In this document: positions 1 to 11,286 of the stretch, piece by piece
How the letters are laid out: each line of letters begins with the position of its first letter
Position numbering within the stretch: the stretch's first letter is position 1
NCBI GenBank assembly: GCA_004369085.1
Contig: ML210499.1
Location: 1-20,355, forward strand
Length of the DNA stretch: 20,355 nucleotides
Direction: 5' to 3'
Source: Coprinopsis marcescibilis
Taxonomy: Eukaryota > Basidiomycota > Agaricomycetes > Agaricales > Psathyrellaceae
Made by a program: the position numbers and the translations under genes
The notes under the pieces: model-generated
Databases searched by the model: none
What the model was told of the DNA's origin: nothing
Seen by the model: the letters and a program-made list of their open reading frames with translations, nothing else

Positions 1-783
1 TAGCCTGATTCCAGCCGTGGCCAACTGCGAGCTGGACTCACTCATAGTGCGATACCGGAACGCGAAAGTTGCGAGCTTGCCCATACTTGCGACTTCTGTC
101 GAGCTGGAGGGGAGGAGGGAGGAGAGAAGAGGTCCCTGCGAGCAGCACCTAATGCGTTTGGCGGCGTGGTCAGAAAGACCCTCATGGATTCTTGTGTCTC
201 CCGAGGTCACAATGTGCACGTCAAGCACGATAGCGCCGCCAAACGGCGACCGTGAAGGGGCATCTGTGCAATATTAGACTCCACCATTCACAGAAATCAT
301 GAAAAGACTTGCCATCCGAGTTAAGAGGAAATGTAAGCGGTCGGCTATGCGTAGGTGATGTCGGGATACGAGAGAAGACTGAGGGCGCATAGCTCTTGGA
401 ACGAATTAGTCTGCCGCCGCACTGGTGACCGTCCATGTTCAGGAAGCCTCCAAGGTCGAGATCGAGCATATCATCCATATCCCGCCATCGAATGGCAAAG
501 TTCTATGGTGAGAGAATCAATGATGAGACATGACAACAGCGTAAATCCCGAACGTGGCGGGACCGGCGTTCGCAGCGACAATGCTCCTGCCGCTGTCGCT
601 CACCAGTGTCACCACAATGTAGGGAAATTGAGCTCAAATCGGGGAGGCACTCACTGCGCCTGGCTCGAATGGTATCCAACAGGAAATCAGCCCAGTATCG
701 GGGTCCTTCTCCACGCCGTAAACCGGGAATGGTTTCTTGTCGTCCCCAGAGATCCAAGCTTCAATTCCATTCATTTGCAACAT
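1..783 (-). pseudogene. DUF7918-like protein gene, 3' end off window, apparent frameshift
   Basis: Exon 1 is 783-655 (43 codons, ATG at 783). Its translation has the pattern I associate with agaricomycete DUF7918 proteins: an N-terminal GIEAWISGDD segment, then a CWIPFEPGA block that ends exactly at a GTGAGT donor. The intron is 654-503 and is long for this window (152 nt). Exon 2 resumes in phase 0 at 502 (NFAIRWRDMDD) and contains MDGHQCGGRLIRSK and SRPLTF. Between about 310 and 265 the family-like reading moves to another frame. From about 273 to base 1 that frame is open and contains GGAIVLDVHIV, TRIHEG and LATFAFRYR, which fit the C-terminal half of the family. The shift equals one extra base and no normal-length intron fixes it. 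It could be a pseudogene, a sequencing error or an atypical intron. The function of the family is unknown. The stop codon lies beyond the left edge. Confidence 0.55.
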
Positions 784-3333
784 CTTCCAGGTCTTTTCTT
801 CTTCCTCAAAATCCTAGTGGCTTGTTCGTTCAGACTCCAGACTCCAAAGGCGTTAAAGAGCGAGCGAAGAGAAAAGACGAAGAATGGAAAAAGCCGGAAA
901 AATGAAAGGAGTGAATGAAGGAGTGGCGAGTAGTTTCAAGGTCCGGACACCGATAATTGTAGTCTGGAGACTACGTCCATGGACACCAGCACAGAAAGGC
1001 CGAGTGGGGTTTGCGTTGCCACCAATCTGGCCTTATAATAAGCGGTGCTGGACTGCCTTACGGCTGACCACAAACCTTTACCCACGATTCCTATTCGATC
1101 ATTCAAGAGTCACTGGTCAGATAAGATAAAAAGTGTCAACAAATCTGTACCTGGGAAGATTTTTGGCTGGTTACCTTTCCTCCATCATCATCATCATCTC
1201 CTCTTTGAAACGTTATACAAACTGGTTGCAATCGACCCCGAGAAATCGTTATGTGCGCTTTCTGGATGAACCACAGCCATCACTACGGGTACGGTTGGCG
1301 GGAGAACAACTTTGCTGCGGAATTCTGCGCTGTACTTTAATTGGACTCCTGGAACGTTCCTTCGGATAATAGAGTTACGGCGCAACTCCTTGGGTCTGTT
1401 CTCTGGGGACTGGCAAATTGTTCCATTTACAGCAGAACCTGTGTATCACATTCCTGAGATATGCCATAAAAACCTCCAATAATCCACACCTTTGGAGGTC
1501 CACCAAACCACTGCCAACCCAACCTGCAATAGCCCATACTAGTCGCCTATAGTGGCCCACGGATGGGGTATGGGTTCCAGATTGAGCTAGCTGGAACGTT
1601 TACTGTCGCAATCTAATCATCGTGTTGGATGGAAACGCGACGCTATCTGGGTTTCTGTCAGCTGGTTGTTTCCCGGTTTGGGTGATTTGCTCTCGTAATG
1701 AGGGCCCTGGACCGTACATGTCATCGGGTTTCAAGGCCTTCAGGTTACGCTATCATTGATTCAAACAGCCGCCAATGAGTCAAGTCAGTGTCTCCGTCTT
1801 GAACAAGATCGACCGAGTCAACTTCGCGTTTACTTTCGGTGGTTCCGACCGTTAGTATTTTCCGGTGCTCTCTTGTTTTCTGTCGTCTGTTGGATCGGGA
1901 TGCGCTTGATGTGACGAACTTCGCATAGCTTTGGCTGGTGGGCAATCTTGAAGTACTCACTGTGTAGATAACTTACTGACCAGGGATGTGGTATGACCAG
2001 CCTGCGCGTACATATAGACCTAGTCGTACGCGCACCGTTGGCCTTGTTTGGCAAAGGCCCTGAAGCCTCAGGCCTCAGGAGGGATCTTTTAGGTCTGTGA
2101 GTGTTTGCATCTTTTGTCCAACACCCTGATGTACCATAACAGAATGAGAAGGTGAGCCCTCCAACGATCAGCTTTCAGCGAAGTTCTATATTTCCAGGAT
2201 CACAGGACTTTGTATACATCATTTTCATCGACGATCCCATCTGGGGTGATCTTGGGGGTTTTGTATTTGGCTCTCTGGATTCCTGGAATGAGGTACTATA
2301 CTGCACCTCAATGCCGACTCTCGACTACTTGATTCTAGTTAGCAGCTCACGCAGCTCGGCGAGAAATCCCAATTTCTGGGGGTCGACGCGTCGCTGTGTC
2401 AATTTTCCTTCCGTGCCCTAGGTTGGTAAATAATTTTTGCCCAGGGTAAGTATCAAATTGTTCTCGGCTGGATCATCAATGGTATCACAGTGGTATTCTG
2501 CTTATTTCCCTCACGGGGCCTCTGAGTGGCCAGGAACTGCCAATCATCGATACAACGGCCTTGACAACTTACTTCTGGTTCTCATGCATATCGTGGAAGA
2601 AATCCGTGCTATTTCCTCCCAAGTCTGGACAGTATGCCTGGTGGTCGCCTCAAGATAAGTTGAAGATTGGACCGCGAGAAGGTGTTGGACATGTCGACCG
2701 CCTGGCATATGTCACCGGATACAATTGTTCCACACGAAGTGGCTTTGCTTCCTCGCTATCTCAGTATGCCTGATAATCGAGAGGAGGAGGCTCAGGGAGG
2801 TCAATCATCGGTTTAATTGTACTTACTCTAAATCCAAATCCAAACCGGCCGCAGTTCCGCCAAGTTTACGCCGAAAGTGGGTATAAGCTCCAGCATACTT
2901 CTCAACCCAAGAGGTATTTTGGGCCCATATGAACTTGGAAACACCTATCATTATCTTTGAAGTGACTAAACGATTGCAACGTGGAGAAAGAAGGCCTACA
3001 AAAGCAGTCATATCGCTCCATGGTTGGTTCACTGTCCGAGAATCCATCTGTTTGGTACTAATTGCAGGATTTCGAGCAGCTTCAGATTGGCATAAAACGT
3101 TGATGTTTGAGGTTCAGGGTAAATTGATACCCTTTGTCGAGCTTTGAAACCGCGCTTGTGCGGGAACCTGGAAGTGGAGGCTTAATGTTGTTATGATGCG
3201 ATGAGGTCACATGAGCGCTATATGAGAGACACCCCTGAACTCCGAATTCTCTCAAACGTCTTGGACTCTAACATCCACCATCCCAACCCAAACTTTTGCA
3301 CGACGTGCTCGCCCTCAAAATATACTCTGAGCG
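784..3333. other. 2.5 kb stretch without a supportable gene
   Basis: All open frames here are under about 90 codons, overlap on both strands and show no family I recognise. The left part would hold the promoter of the leftward DUF7918-like gene, and the right part that of the rightward gene starting at 3334. Around 2330-2830 on the plus strand several neighbouring frames carry hydrophobic stretches followed by basic residues, for example KYQIVLGWIINGITVVFCLF at about 2447-2506. They are interrupted by stops and frame changes. This may be a decayed membrane-protein gene, but I cannot name it. A short (ATC)n run lies near 1187-1198. Confidence 0.5.
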
Positions 3334-5850
3334 ATGGCCAGAGACCTCTCTCTGCTGCACTCGACGTTGCCCACGGCCATCGCTCCTGCTGAAGTCTTAA
3401 TTGGACATGTGTGAGTTACCCCTCTGAAATCGACGAGGCCCGAGTTCGGCTAAATTATTATGTTACGTCTTGTTCCTGGTCATTCCGGGAAATCAACAGG
3501 CAGCTAAGGGACCTCGTTATATGTCCAAAGGACGCTGGAACCGTCAACTACGTCCAGCGGCGGTCGATTGTGGAACACAATATTAGGGCGCCGAACGCCG
3601 TAAGTGGGCGGGATTTGTGGCCGTCGTCGGTCTCAGTTCACAGAGATGACTAACAAAGCATCCATCCATAGGCGCCACGGACAGTTGCTGAACTTGACTT
3701 CACTCCAAATTCGCTCACTTCATTGCCGATTGGCAAGGACGACGTCTTGATTGCAGCTGGCGGACAAGATGCGGAGATTCATATATCTTACCACACACCG
3801 TCATCGGGCTCTTCACGCAAATCTTCGGCGCTCAGAAATGTCTGGAGCATTAATAGCAGGCTGGAAGGGTCTATCAACAACTCGGTTCTCCTTAGTTCGC
3901 TCAGTCTCACCAGCTCAAACGAGAGCAGCGTAGAACCCCGGGTCGGTGTCAGCAACAACGATCGCACAGTCCGACTCTACGACGTTCCTATTCGGGGCCA
4001 GACCTTGAAACGTGCGAGGAGGAATGAGCAACTGTTGAAGGAGGCGGGGACGCTAACATTGGATGTTCCGGTTAATCATTGTCAGTGATTCATTTCGCGA
4101 TGATTGGGTGGTCTTAAACTTGATAAAACTAGCGACGATATCCCCCGATGGACGCACACTACTCTCTGTTGGAGACTCGAACAAAGTCTATATTCACAAT
4201 ATCACAGGCGGCGCTCGGGTCAGCTTCTCACATACTACGACTCTATCACTTCCACCACCGGAGAATCTTCCGCCAGCTATTCCATCTGGGTCCCTGGCTG
4301 CGTCATTTTCTGCAGCATTCTCGGCAGATGGCATCAAGTTCGCCGTTGCTTCACAAGAAGGTGTAGTCGCGGTATGGGATGTCAGGAGCTCGAAACCTTT
4401 GAAGGTGTACCATACCGAGAAATCGAGGGGCTCCGCAGAAACTGGCAACGCATCCAGTTGGTTGTCAGATGATCCTTGGGATTGGACCAGGGGACGTTCG
4501 CGAGCTCCTGGTTGGAGTGTGCGGAACGTCAAGTTTGGAGGACTTCCAGGCGGAAGGGAGGTCTTGACATTCACAGAACATACTTCCTTGGTACATGTCA
4601 TTGATGCGCACACCTTTGAAAGCGAGGAGGTCATTCAAATCCCAATCACAGCCAATCGGCTATCAACATCGACGACGGCACCGTCGATACCAACGATGTC
4701 GACACCTCCATGGGGTGCACGATATCTTCAACCTCCGTCGTCAGTTCCACATCCCCTGCGACGGCTACGGATGTCGTCGCGAATGCCGGTCTTCTCTTTC
4801 CTTTCACCTAGCCCCAGCTCCCGATCCCCATCACCGCGTCCTCAGGCTACTGCATCGCCTACGCTCATGATCACCTCTCCAACGGTCTCCACAACCCGGC
4901 CAGTCTCAACCTCCTCGACCCCTGGTATCGTCCAAGCGCTGAGCGACACCTTCCGAATCCAGTCTTCCTATTCTCCTCCCGCTTCCATCGGAGATTCTAC
5001 CTGGAGGACGCTCAACGGATTGGGCTCTCGGCGAGCATCTGACTCGTCACAATCCACTCGATCTCAAGAGGCTGAAGAGGCTCGCGAGCGAGATCGGGAA
5101 CGCGATAGAGAGCGCGAACAGCATCGAGCATCCGAAGACGAGTACGACGACATTGTCGTCATTCCTCCTCTTGGGGATCGCGATGTTGAGAGCGAGGTCC
5201 ACGCGCTGTTGGAGATACATGGCATCACGGCGAGGCAGTCGTCAAGTGATATTCATGGAGATGCAGAGGGCGAGGACGGCGATGGGCACGAACACGATCA
5301 TCGGTATGAAGACGACGAAGACGATGATGATGAGGAGGAGGATAGGAATACAGGATCGACGCATGCTGATTATGATTATCAGCTGGTGCGGCGAGCGATG
5401 CGAGATGGTGCTAATAGACGGAGGATGATTAGATCGTCGTCGAGTATGGAGGTCGACGAGTTGGAGTCGGATTGTGTCTCTTCACACGCACCGTCTCGTG
5501 CGCCATCTCCCAGTCCAACAGGACCCAATTGGAGGAGTCCTGGGGGCAGAGGGTCGTCACAGTGGTCCTATGCGCGGTCAGAGCCTGCTGCTCCGTCCAG
5601 GAATTCGACGACACGAATGGATGTTGACGACTTCGCCGAAGGAGAAGATGATGTCCAGGTGGATGAGGAAGACCAGGATCAGGATGTCTCGAAGGACGTA
5701 GAACTTCGATACGAAGACGATTTGGACCTTGCTGGTGTGTGTTTCGATCCGGCGGGGGAGAAAATGTATGTGGCCAGTACCAAGTCCGTTACTGAATGGA
5801 CCATCAAGGGCGGGGAGAAGAGATGGTTCTCGGCAGGGCAGTGGAGATAG
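3334..5850 (+). CDS. DUF2415 / WD40-like protein, long acidic form (767 aa)
   Basis: Exons are 3334-3410, 3500-3599, 3672-4080 and 4133-5850. The introns of 89, 72 and 52 nt start GTGAGT, GTAAGT and GTCAGT, and the spliced frame is open for 768 codons. The ATG at 3334 has G at -3 and +4. The N-terminal half has WD40-like strands: VLIAAGGQ, RVGVSNNDRTVRLYD, SPDGRTLLSVGD, VVAVWDVRS. At about residues 320-365 the segment WSVRNVKFGG ... EVLTFTEHTSLVHVIDAHTF resembles the short fungal motif Pfam calls DUF2415. Residues about 370-720 are Ser/Pro-rich, then Arg/Glu-rich, then strongly acidic (Asp/Glu run near 580-600), and are probably disordered. The C-terminus returns to a beta-propeller-like strand, LDLAGVCFDPAG. 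The protein is probably a beta-propeller scaffold; partner and location are unknown. Its paralogue lies tail-to-tail at 6984-8764. Confidence 0.88.
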
Positions 5851-6983
5851 GCCGGTGGGAGACCCCTGTTTTCCCCTGGTCTCAAACCCTTGATACTCTT
5901 CTGGTTCATCAACTTCATATCCATTTTCGCATTTACAGCATCATCTCTTCGATTTACGCATCGTTATTGTCATCGACGCCCCCCAACCACACATCCTCCA
6001 CAGCAACACCAACAACAACAATTGGCCCGTCGTCCCTCACCCCACGATTAGTCACGATAATTCACGATCGACACCATTCCATCACTCTCCACTACGCGGG
6101 TCGTACCAGGCCCGTCCACGCGACGAACAACTGTTAATCGCAGCTAACACTCGGAGATCACTACAGCTGAATCCGACTCTCCGAGACACCGCCATCAATT
6201 CTATCTTTTCTGCGCACATAGCTGTCATTGTTAATGTCCTTCATGTCTCGCTCGCTTGTTTTCGCAGTTCGTCTATCAGCATCATGTCCATTGTACCAGT
6301 ATCATTCAGTCTATATCTATTACGACCCCATTTTCGTCCGCTTTTAGCCTCGAGTTTAGCTGCTTTTGTTTTGAGGGACGTTCGGGTCTATATTTCATGC
6401 GTCTTATGTATCATCGGTTTCTTTTGTTCTCATCTAGCCCTAGTAGTGATGTAGCTATAGTTTCAAATCTAGCCACGACTGGTATACATCCACACGATTT
6501 GCGTTCCGTCGAAGCTTCTTAATGGTCTATGAAGGCCTTCACCACGTACGTCGGTTTCGCGTTCTGAGGAATAGAAGAATATTGAAAGCCACGATGGCGC
6601 TAGTATTATGTAAATAAATTAAAGAACAAAGTGTGTCCTGGGGTATACCGACTAAAAATACAGAAAGCTTGAATTCAACAGATCATGAAAGCAAAGTGAA
6701 CAAAAACCAGAGAAAGACAAATAAAAAAATTCGTGGCGAGGCCTTGCCTCGCAGGGTCATCGGCCCAGACAAAACAGGGAGACAATAGCGAAAGAAATCA
6801 AGAGTCTTTCGAAATACTTCAACAAGCAGCAGATTCCCAGCCTGTATGGGCTCTTGTTCACAGGCTCAACCGAGGGAGAAAGCCTCTCCCCCGGTTAATC
6901 GAGAAGGCTTGCCGGACCCCAAGTAGCAGATTCTGTCTCTCGTTTCCCTTGGGATCTCGCATCTTCTGAAATTCGCATCACTG
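5851..6983. other. Shared 3' intergenic region of two convergent genes
   Basis: This 1.1 kb separates the stop codons of the two convergent DUF2415 genes. I see no coding frame with family features. The left part is C/T-rich and compatible with a 3' UTR. A poly(A)-signal-like AATAAA occurs at 6613-6618 and a second on the plus strand at 6720-6725. I found no TTTATT that would serve the minus-strand gene. Confidence 0.6.
6613..6618 (+). terminator. Candidate polyadenylation signal AATAAA
   Basis: A canonical AATAAA hexamer sits in an A-rich stretch about 760 nt downstream of the stop of the rightward DUF2415 gene. The distance is long for a fungal 3' UTR, so the real cleavage site may lie closer to the stop and use a degenerate signal. 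Confidence 0.25.
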
Positions 6984-8764
6984 TCACCGACGGCCGACCT
7001 CCCACTCGACGATCCCTTCTGACGTGCCGACATACAGCCACTTGCCCGACGGATCAAAGCAGATCCCCGCAATGTCCAACTCGTCGTCGTATTCGAATCG
7101 CGTAGGGGCTGGGAAGGGATGGCCGTTGCTGAAGGTTCCGCTGTAAGGTTCCGGAGGTGAGCTTTGGGGTGGAAAAGGGATTGTGCGGGCGGTTGACATG
7201 GGTGTGGGTGTGCGGACGTCTCTGCTGCAGTCTTCGTCGTCCATATCTGAGTCTTCCCATTGGTCGCTGTCGGACTCGTATTCAGTGGAGTAGCGTTCGC
7301 TTATGGGAAACGTGTAGGCGGATCCAGGGTTTGGATAAGAGTATGAGTCAGACATTATGACTGAGGGAGTGTGAGAGGGGAGGTCGAGCTGGATCATCGC
7401 CAACGGGGACTGAGGAGGCGACGATGTTGACAACAGGGGCGGCGATGGCGGTTCAGGTTCCACGATCTTCGAAGGAATTCGGACAATTTGTCTCGTGTCT
7501 GGGTCAAAGGTCTTTCCATCGATAACATGAATCAAATGCGTGTGCTACAAAAGGCACAGTCAGCACGTCGAACGTAATTTGGATCAGCAGGATACGGACG
7601 GACCTCTGCAAATACTAGCACTTCATTCACGCCATTCTCATCTCCACCGAATTTTAGGCTTCGGACACTCCAAGGGGGCGCGTCTGAGTGGAACCAGTCT
7701 GAAGGGTCCCATGACACCCATTGTCCAACCGAACCACTTCCCATTCGCATCTTGTCCACCTGGTACACATGGAGAGGCTTGGTTGTGCTTCGGATGTCCC
7801 AGACTGCTACCACGCCTTCCTGGGATCCCACCGCGTACTTGCTGCCGTCCTTGCTCCAGCATGCGGCAAATGCAGCTGTGAAGTCCGATGGTCGGGTTGT
7901 AGGGTAATTCGGGGGTGTGTTGGTGGGTTCTGGGATGGGGACTGTGGAAATAGGATGGAAAGTGACCCGCGAGGAACCACTGACGTGGTGGAGATATGCG
8001 TTAGGCAGATCACCAACGCTGATCATGAATCGTCCACAGGGTGATAACGCAGCTGCGATGTGTGTCAGCTGGGCATTGTAACTGGGTTGTAGGACACCTA
8101 CAGCAATTGACCGCAGTGTCCAATCGTAAGCATCCAACGCATTCCAACTGCTCGTCGCTCCGGGCTCCTAATGCGTATCGTATTGGTTGTCGACGAATTG
8201 CGCAATCATATAGGCGAAATGACCTGTCATTGTTGGTCACTCCAAGACGGGGTTCCGCACCACTCGAGTTGGATCGTGTGAGGAGAAGAGAGTTGTTGAG
8301 CGTTCCTGTGAGGGAGCAGCTGTATTCCCAGACCGGTTCTTCTCCGTCTGATCTATGGTAGGAGAGGTGCAGGTCGGTCTCTGTGGTCAATGATCCGCCA
8401 GCTGCGACCAGCGTGTCGTTGTCGAGCGCAATGGCCGTCAGAGAGGATGGGGTGAATAAGAGCGGTGAAAGAGTCCTAATGGGCTAGCTGGGGTCAGAGC
8501 AGAGTACTAACTACTAACCGGAGTGAATACTACTCACTGCGTTAGTAATACGAATGTTCTGCTCAACAACCGTCGATTCCCTAACGTATGTTACCGCGCC
8601 CCTTTGTTGAGGACATATGATGAGATCTCTTAGCTGTCTATTATGAGAGTACCGCGGTGAGCTTCCAACGCGCTCAAGGGAGATGGCACTCACGGGTGGT
8701 CGATGGTAATTGGACCTTGTGCGATTGCAGTAGGCTTTGGTAACAAGAAGGAGCTCGAGGACAT
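6984..8764 (-). CDS. DUF2415 / WD40-like protein, short paralogue (520 aa)
   Basis: Exons are 8764-8694, 8637-8538, 8483-8102, 8052-7604 and 7544-6984; introns are 56, 54, 49 and 59 nt, all GT-AG. The joined frame is open for 521 codons. It aligns along its length with the product of 3334-5850: QLRDLIICP against QLRDLVICP, LGVTNNDRSFRLYD against VGVSNNDRTVRLYD, SQEGVVAVWDIRS against SQEGVVAVWDVRS, and LDIAGICFDPSG against LDLAGVCFDPAG. The first three introns match the paralogue in place and phase (2, 0, 1). A fourth intron, absent from the paralogue, splits the DUF2415-like motif after EVLVFAE. The region after the motif is much shorter, with only a modest acidic patch (ESDSDQWEDSDMDDEDC). 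The protein ends EWEVGRR. It is a likely beta-propeller protein of unknown role. Confidence 0.88.
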
Positions 8765-9642
8765 TTTGGATCGTGGAACAATGTGGTTCCGTTTACAACA
8801 TATTCTTAGAAGGATCCTGTTTCAATAGTGAGGCCAGTCTCAGAGGTGGTGTGGGTTGAACGTGCTCGCCTTGAATAGAGTTGTACATGATCCTTGTGGA
8901 TGTAGTAGGTCTTAAGTAATTAGGTCTCCCTAGGACAAGGCCGCGCTTTTCCAGCTCGGCCGCTCCTGCGATCAATGAACGATCATACTCGGCTGATCGG
9001 ACTGGGGGCCGACTAAGAGTTGGCATCCTGATAAGATAATCTAGTTGACATTATGAGAAAGGCAGCAGCGAAGTACTACTGAAGGAGTCTAACGGCGTCT
9101 GCCAGTTTGCCACTATATAGATTCCACATTGAAGAGTGTCCCCAGGTATCCCTAGTTCCAACAAGTTTTGAAGCTGCTTCGCTGACTGTAACCTTTTGCC
9201 TTAGAAGTTACCGGCGCTGTTCTGACTCGAAAAGGCGAAGAAACTCAGTTCCCCGACCACCAGAATGCCATCTCGATCTGAAGTCCCACATCGCCGTTCC
9301 CTGATTTTGCAGCGGTTCTGAGAGTCGTTGTATGCTCAGAGTCCTCGTGATTAAGTGGTTGAACTACATCGTACGTTGGTGTTGCTACTCACCGTGACTA
9401 TAAACATGGCTTTAGCCCGTATTAAAGTCGCGCTGAAATTGTGGTAGCTAGTGGCAGACTCGGCCGGGATCCCGTCTGCTGACACGGGTCTATTAGAAAC
9501 TCGTGAGAACTTTAAATATTAGTTGGGGTCCGCCATCGCTATGCTGTTCATCCCACCACCTAGAGTGAATCCTGTGGCTAACAATCAACATAGGCCCATA
9601 GCTCGTGGACTATGACTATTGTGTCTTGGGCTTTCGCTAGCC
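8765..9642. other. Divergent upstream region, no gene seen
   Basis: This stretch lies between the start of the leftward short DUF2415 paralogue and the rightward F-box-like gene, so it should hold both promoters. The only notable frame is 9026-8793 on the minus strand (77 codons with ATG), which has no recognisable family, and I do not call it. I see no clear promoter motif. Confidence 0.5.
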
Positions 9643-11286
9643 ATGTCATTTGATCGATATCTTCATGGCTCGAGGGTCGGCACCGACGTTCGCTGGCGCG
9701 CAATGCCACAACGGTGAGCACAGAAATCAGTCTGTTTGAGGCGTTGGAAACTTATCAGGTCAAGATTGTCACCTTTAACAGTTTACCAGAGGAAATCATC
9801 ATTGCGGTTATGGAGTTTTCCGGGTGGAGTGACATCCTAAGGATGCGACGCGTGAGTGTTCTTACATTACGGCGCTTGACATAATCTAATGACCGAGCTC
9901 TCAGTGACAAGTGTGCAAAGTCATGCACTCGACATCTCGAGCGAGATCCGTTTGGGTCGCATTGCTCCACCGATACTACCTAACGGGTTTCCCAAGGCCT
10001 TTCCTTCTGCCCAAACCGTTGGAACACTGCACGTCGAGCGAACTGGAAGCTCTCATCACGGGGTGGTTCAAAGACGTGCGCGACTTCTCCAACGAATTTT
10101 CCCCCCCACGCACGTCGATACTGCCCTCCTTCCAACAAAAACGAAACCTTTCAATTATTGGACACATTCCAGGTAGTCGATTCATGCTACACTCGGCACG
10201 TAACGGCAGCATCTATTACCAGGATCTCCAGAACTACACCGGCACCCCGCCAACCTTACTGATTGAATCACCATTTCACTCCACCGTGACAGAATCTCCA
10301 GTCAGAGTGAGACTTTCGTTCGAACCACTTTTACCTCTCGGCCCCGGTTTCCAAAGCCATGAAGCATTGGAGGACCAATGGTTTCCGCGGTCGCTAAATC
10401 TGGTTGTTATATGGGATGAGTTTGGAACCTCGTATCCAACTGTTCATGAAACCGTTATCGAGGTATGGACACTATCTGCCCAGATTGTTGGCGGGGAATT
10501 GACGGAATACTTTAGCGAAAGGTTATCATCCTTCAATGAAGGTCCGGTTGGCAATGTTAATTCGTGCGCTATTCTTGGTGACAAGGTCGCCTATGGCGTG
10601 CTTGGACGTGGCTACAACAGCAATTGCGCTGTTGAACTGGGCCGGCCTTACCAAAGGCTCATTCCCATGCGAACGTGTAAACTTTCAGGTTCTTTCAGCA
10701 AAGGTAAGCTTGCATGCTTTGCTGTCTGTCTAAATCTCACACCTTTCCAGTACTTGGTCTTTCTACCTCAAGGTTACATCATGCAGGTGCACGATCATGC
10801 TGTTAACATCTGGAAGTTGTCACAAGGAACTCGCTCGACTCCCTTCCAGGAGGCAAAGATCTGTCCATCTAGCGATTTCATCATTTTCCGCAGATTTACC
10901 CCATTCTTTGTTCGCGAATCCATTCGCATCGTTATGCCCACCATAGGAGGACTGTACGGTATAGCGGTACCATGCTCTTTCCAGTGGTCATCGTGTGATC
11001 ACCCTATAGAAGTGGCGAGGCTGGTTCAAGGGGAATATCGACTCTCTAGCACGGATGAGCTGCAGTGGTATGGTTATCGAAAGGGCCGTCAGTTTTCTCC
11101 TCCTCCCATTTGGTTCTCCAGTATTCCTGGCCTGAGGATATACCTTACGCTGGAATCATGCAGCGTCTCTCGAAGGAGTACAAAATTTGGATTCGCAGAC
11201 ACTTTATATTTGAGGAATCTTTTAATTGTATCCGGTCATTCAGTGAGAAGACCTCACAGTACAATGTCGTGTCGCTGAGTAAGTAG
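9643..11286 (+). pseudogene. F-box family gene with frame-disrupting lesions
   Basis: The most economical reading starts at ATG 9643, has exons 9643-9713 and 9782-9851, and joins CGT to a typical F-box segment LPEEIIIAVMEFSGWSDILR. The next intron would be 9852-9904 (GTGAGT...CTCTCAG), but the exon after it opens with an in-frame TGA at 9905-9907. Past that, VCKVMHSTSRARSVW and a long C-terminal region like agaricomycete F-box proteins follow. A one-base shift near 10634-10638 moves the coherent frame. A 47-nt intron (10704-10750) then joins QVLSAK to YLVFLPQGYIMQVHDHAVNIW in phase. A further frame change between about 11065 and 11100 leads to HLVLQYSWPED and the ending SQYNVVSLSK. Intact members would be SCF ubiquitin-ligase substrate adaptors. 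The 68 nt at 9714-9781 also have an open frame (SLFEALETYQ), so the 5' exon is uncertain. Three independent problems favour a pseudogene. Confidence 0.7.

Noticed and set aside
1187..1198. (ATC)n run as a repeat feature
   Set aside because: It has only a few units, too short to annotate separately.
4194..4634. 146-codon minus-strand ORF opposite the long DUF2415 gene
   Set aside because: It is antisense to well-supported coding sequence that matches the paralogue.
8793..9026. 77-codon minus-strand ORF upstream of the short DUF2415 gene
   Set aside because: It has no family resemblance or splice context, and its length is within chance expectation.
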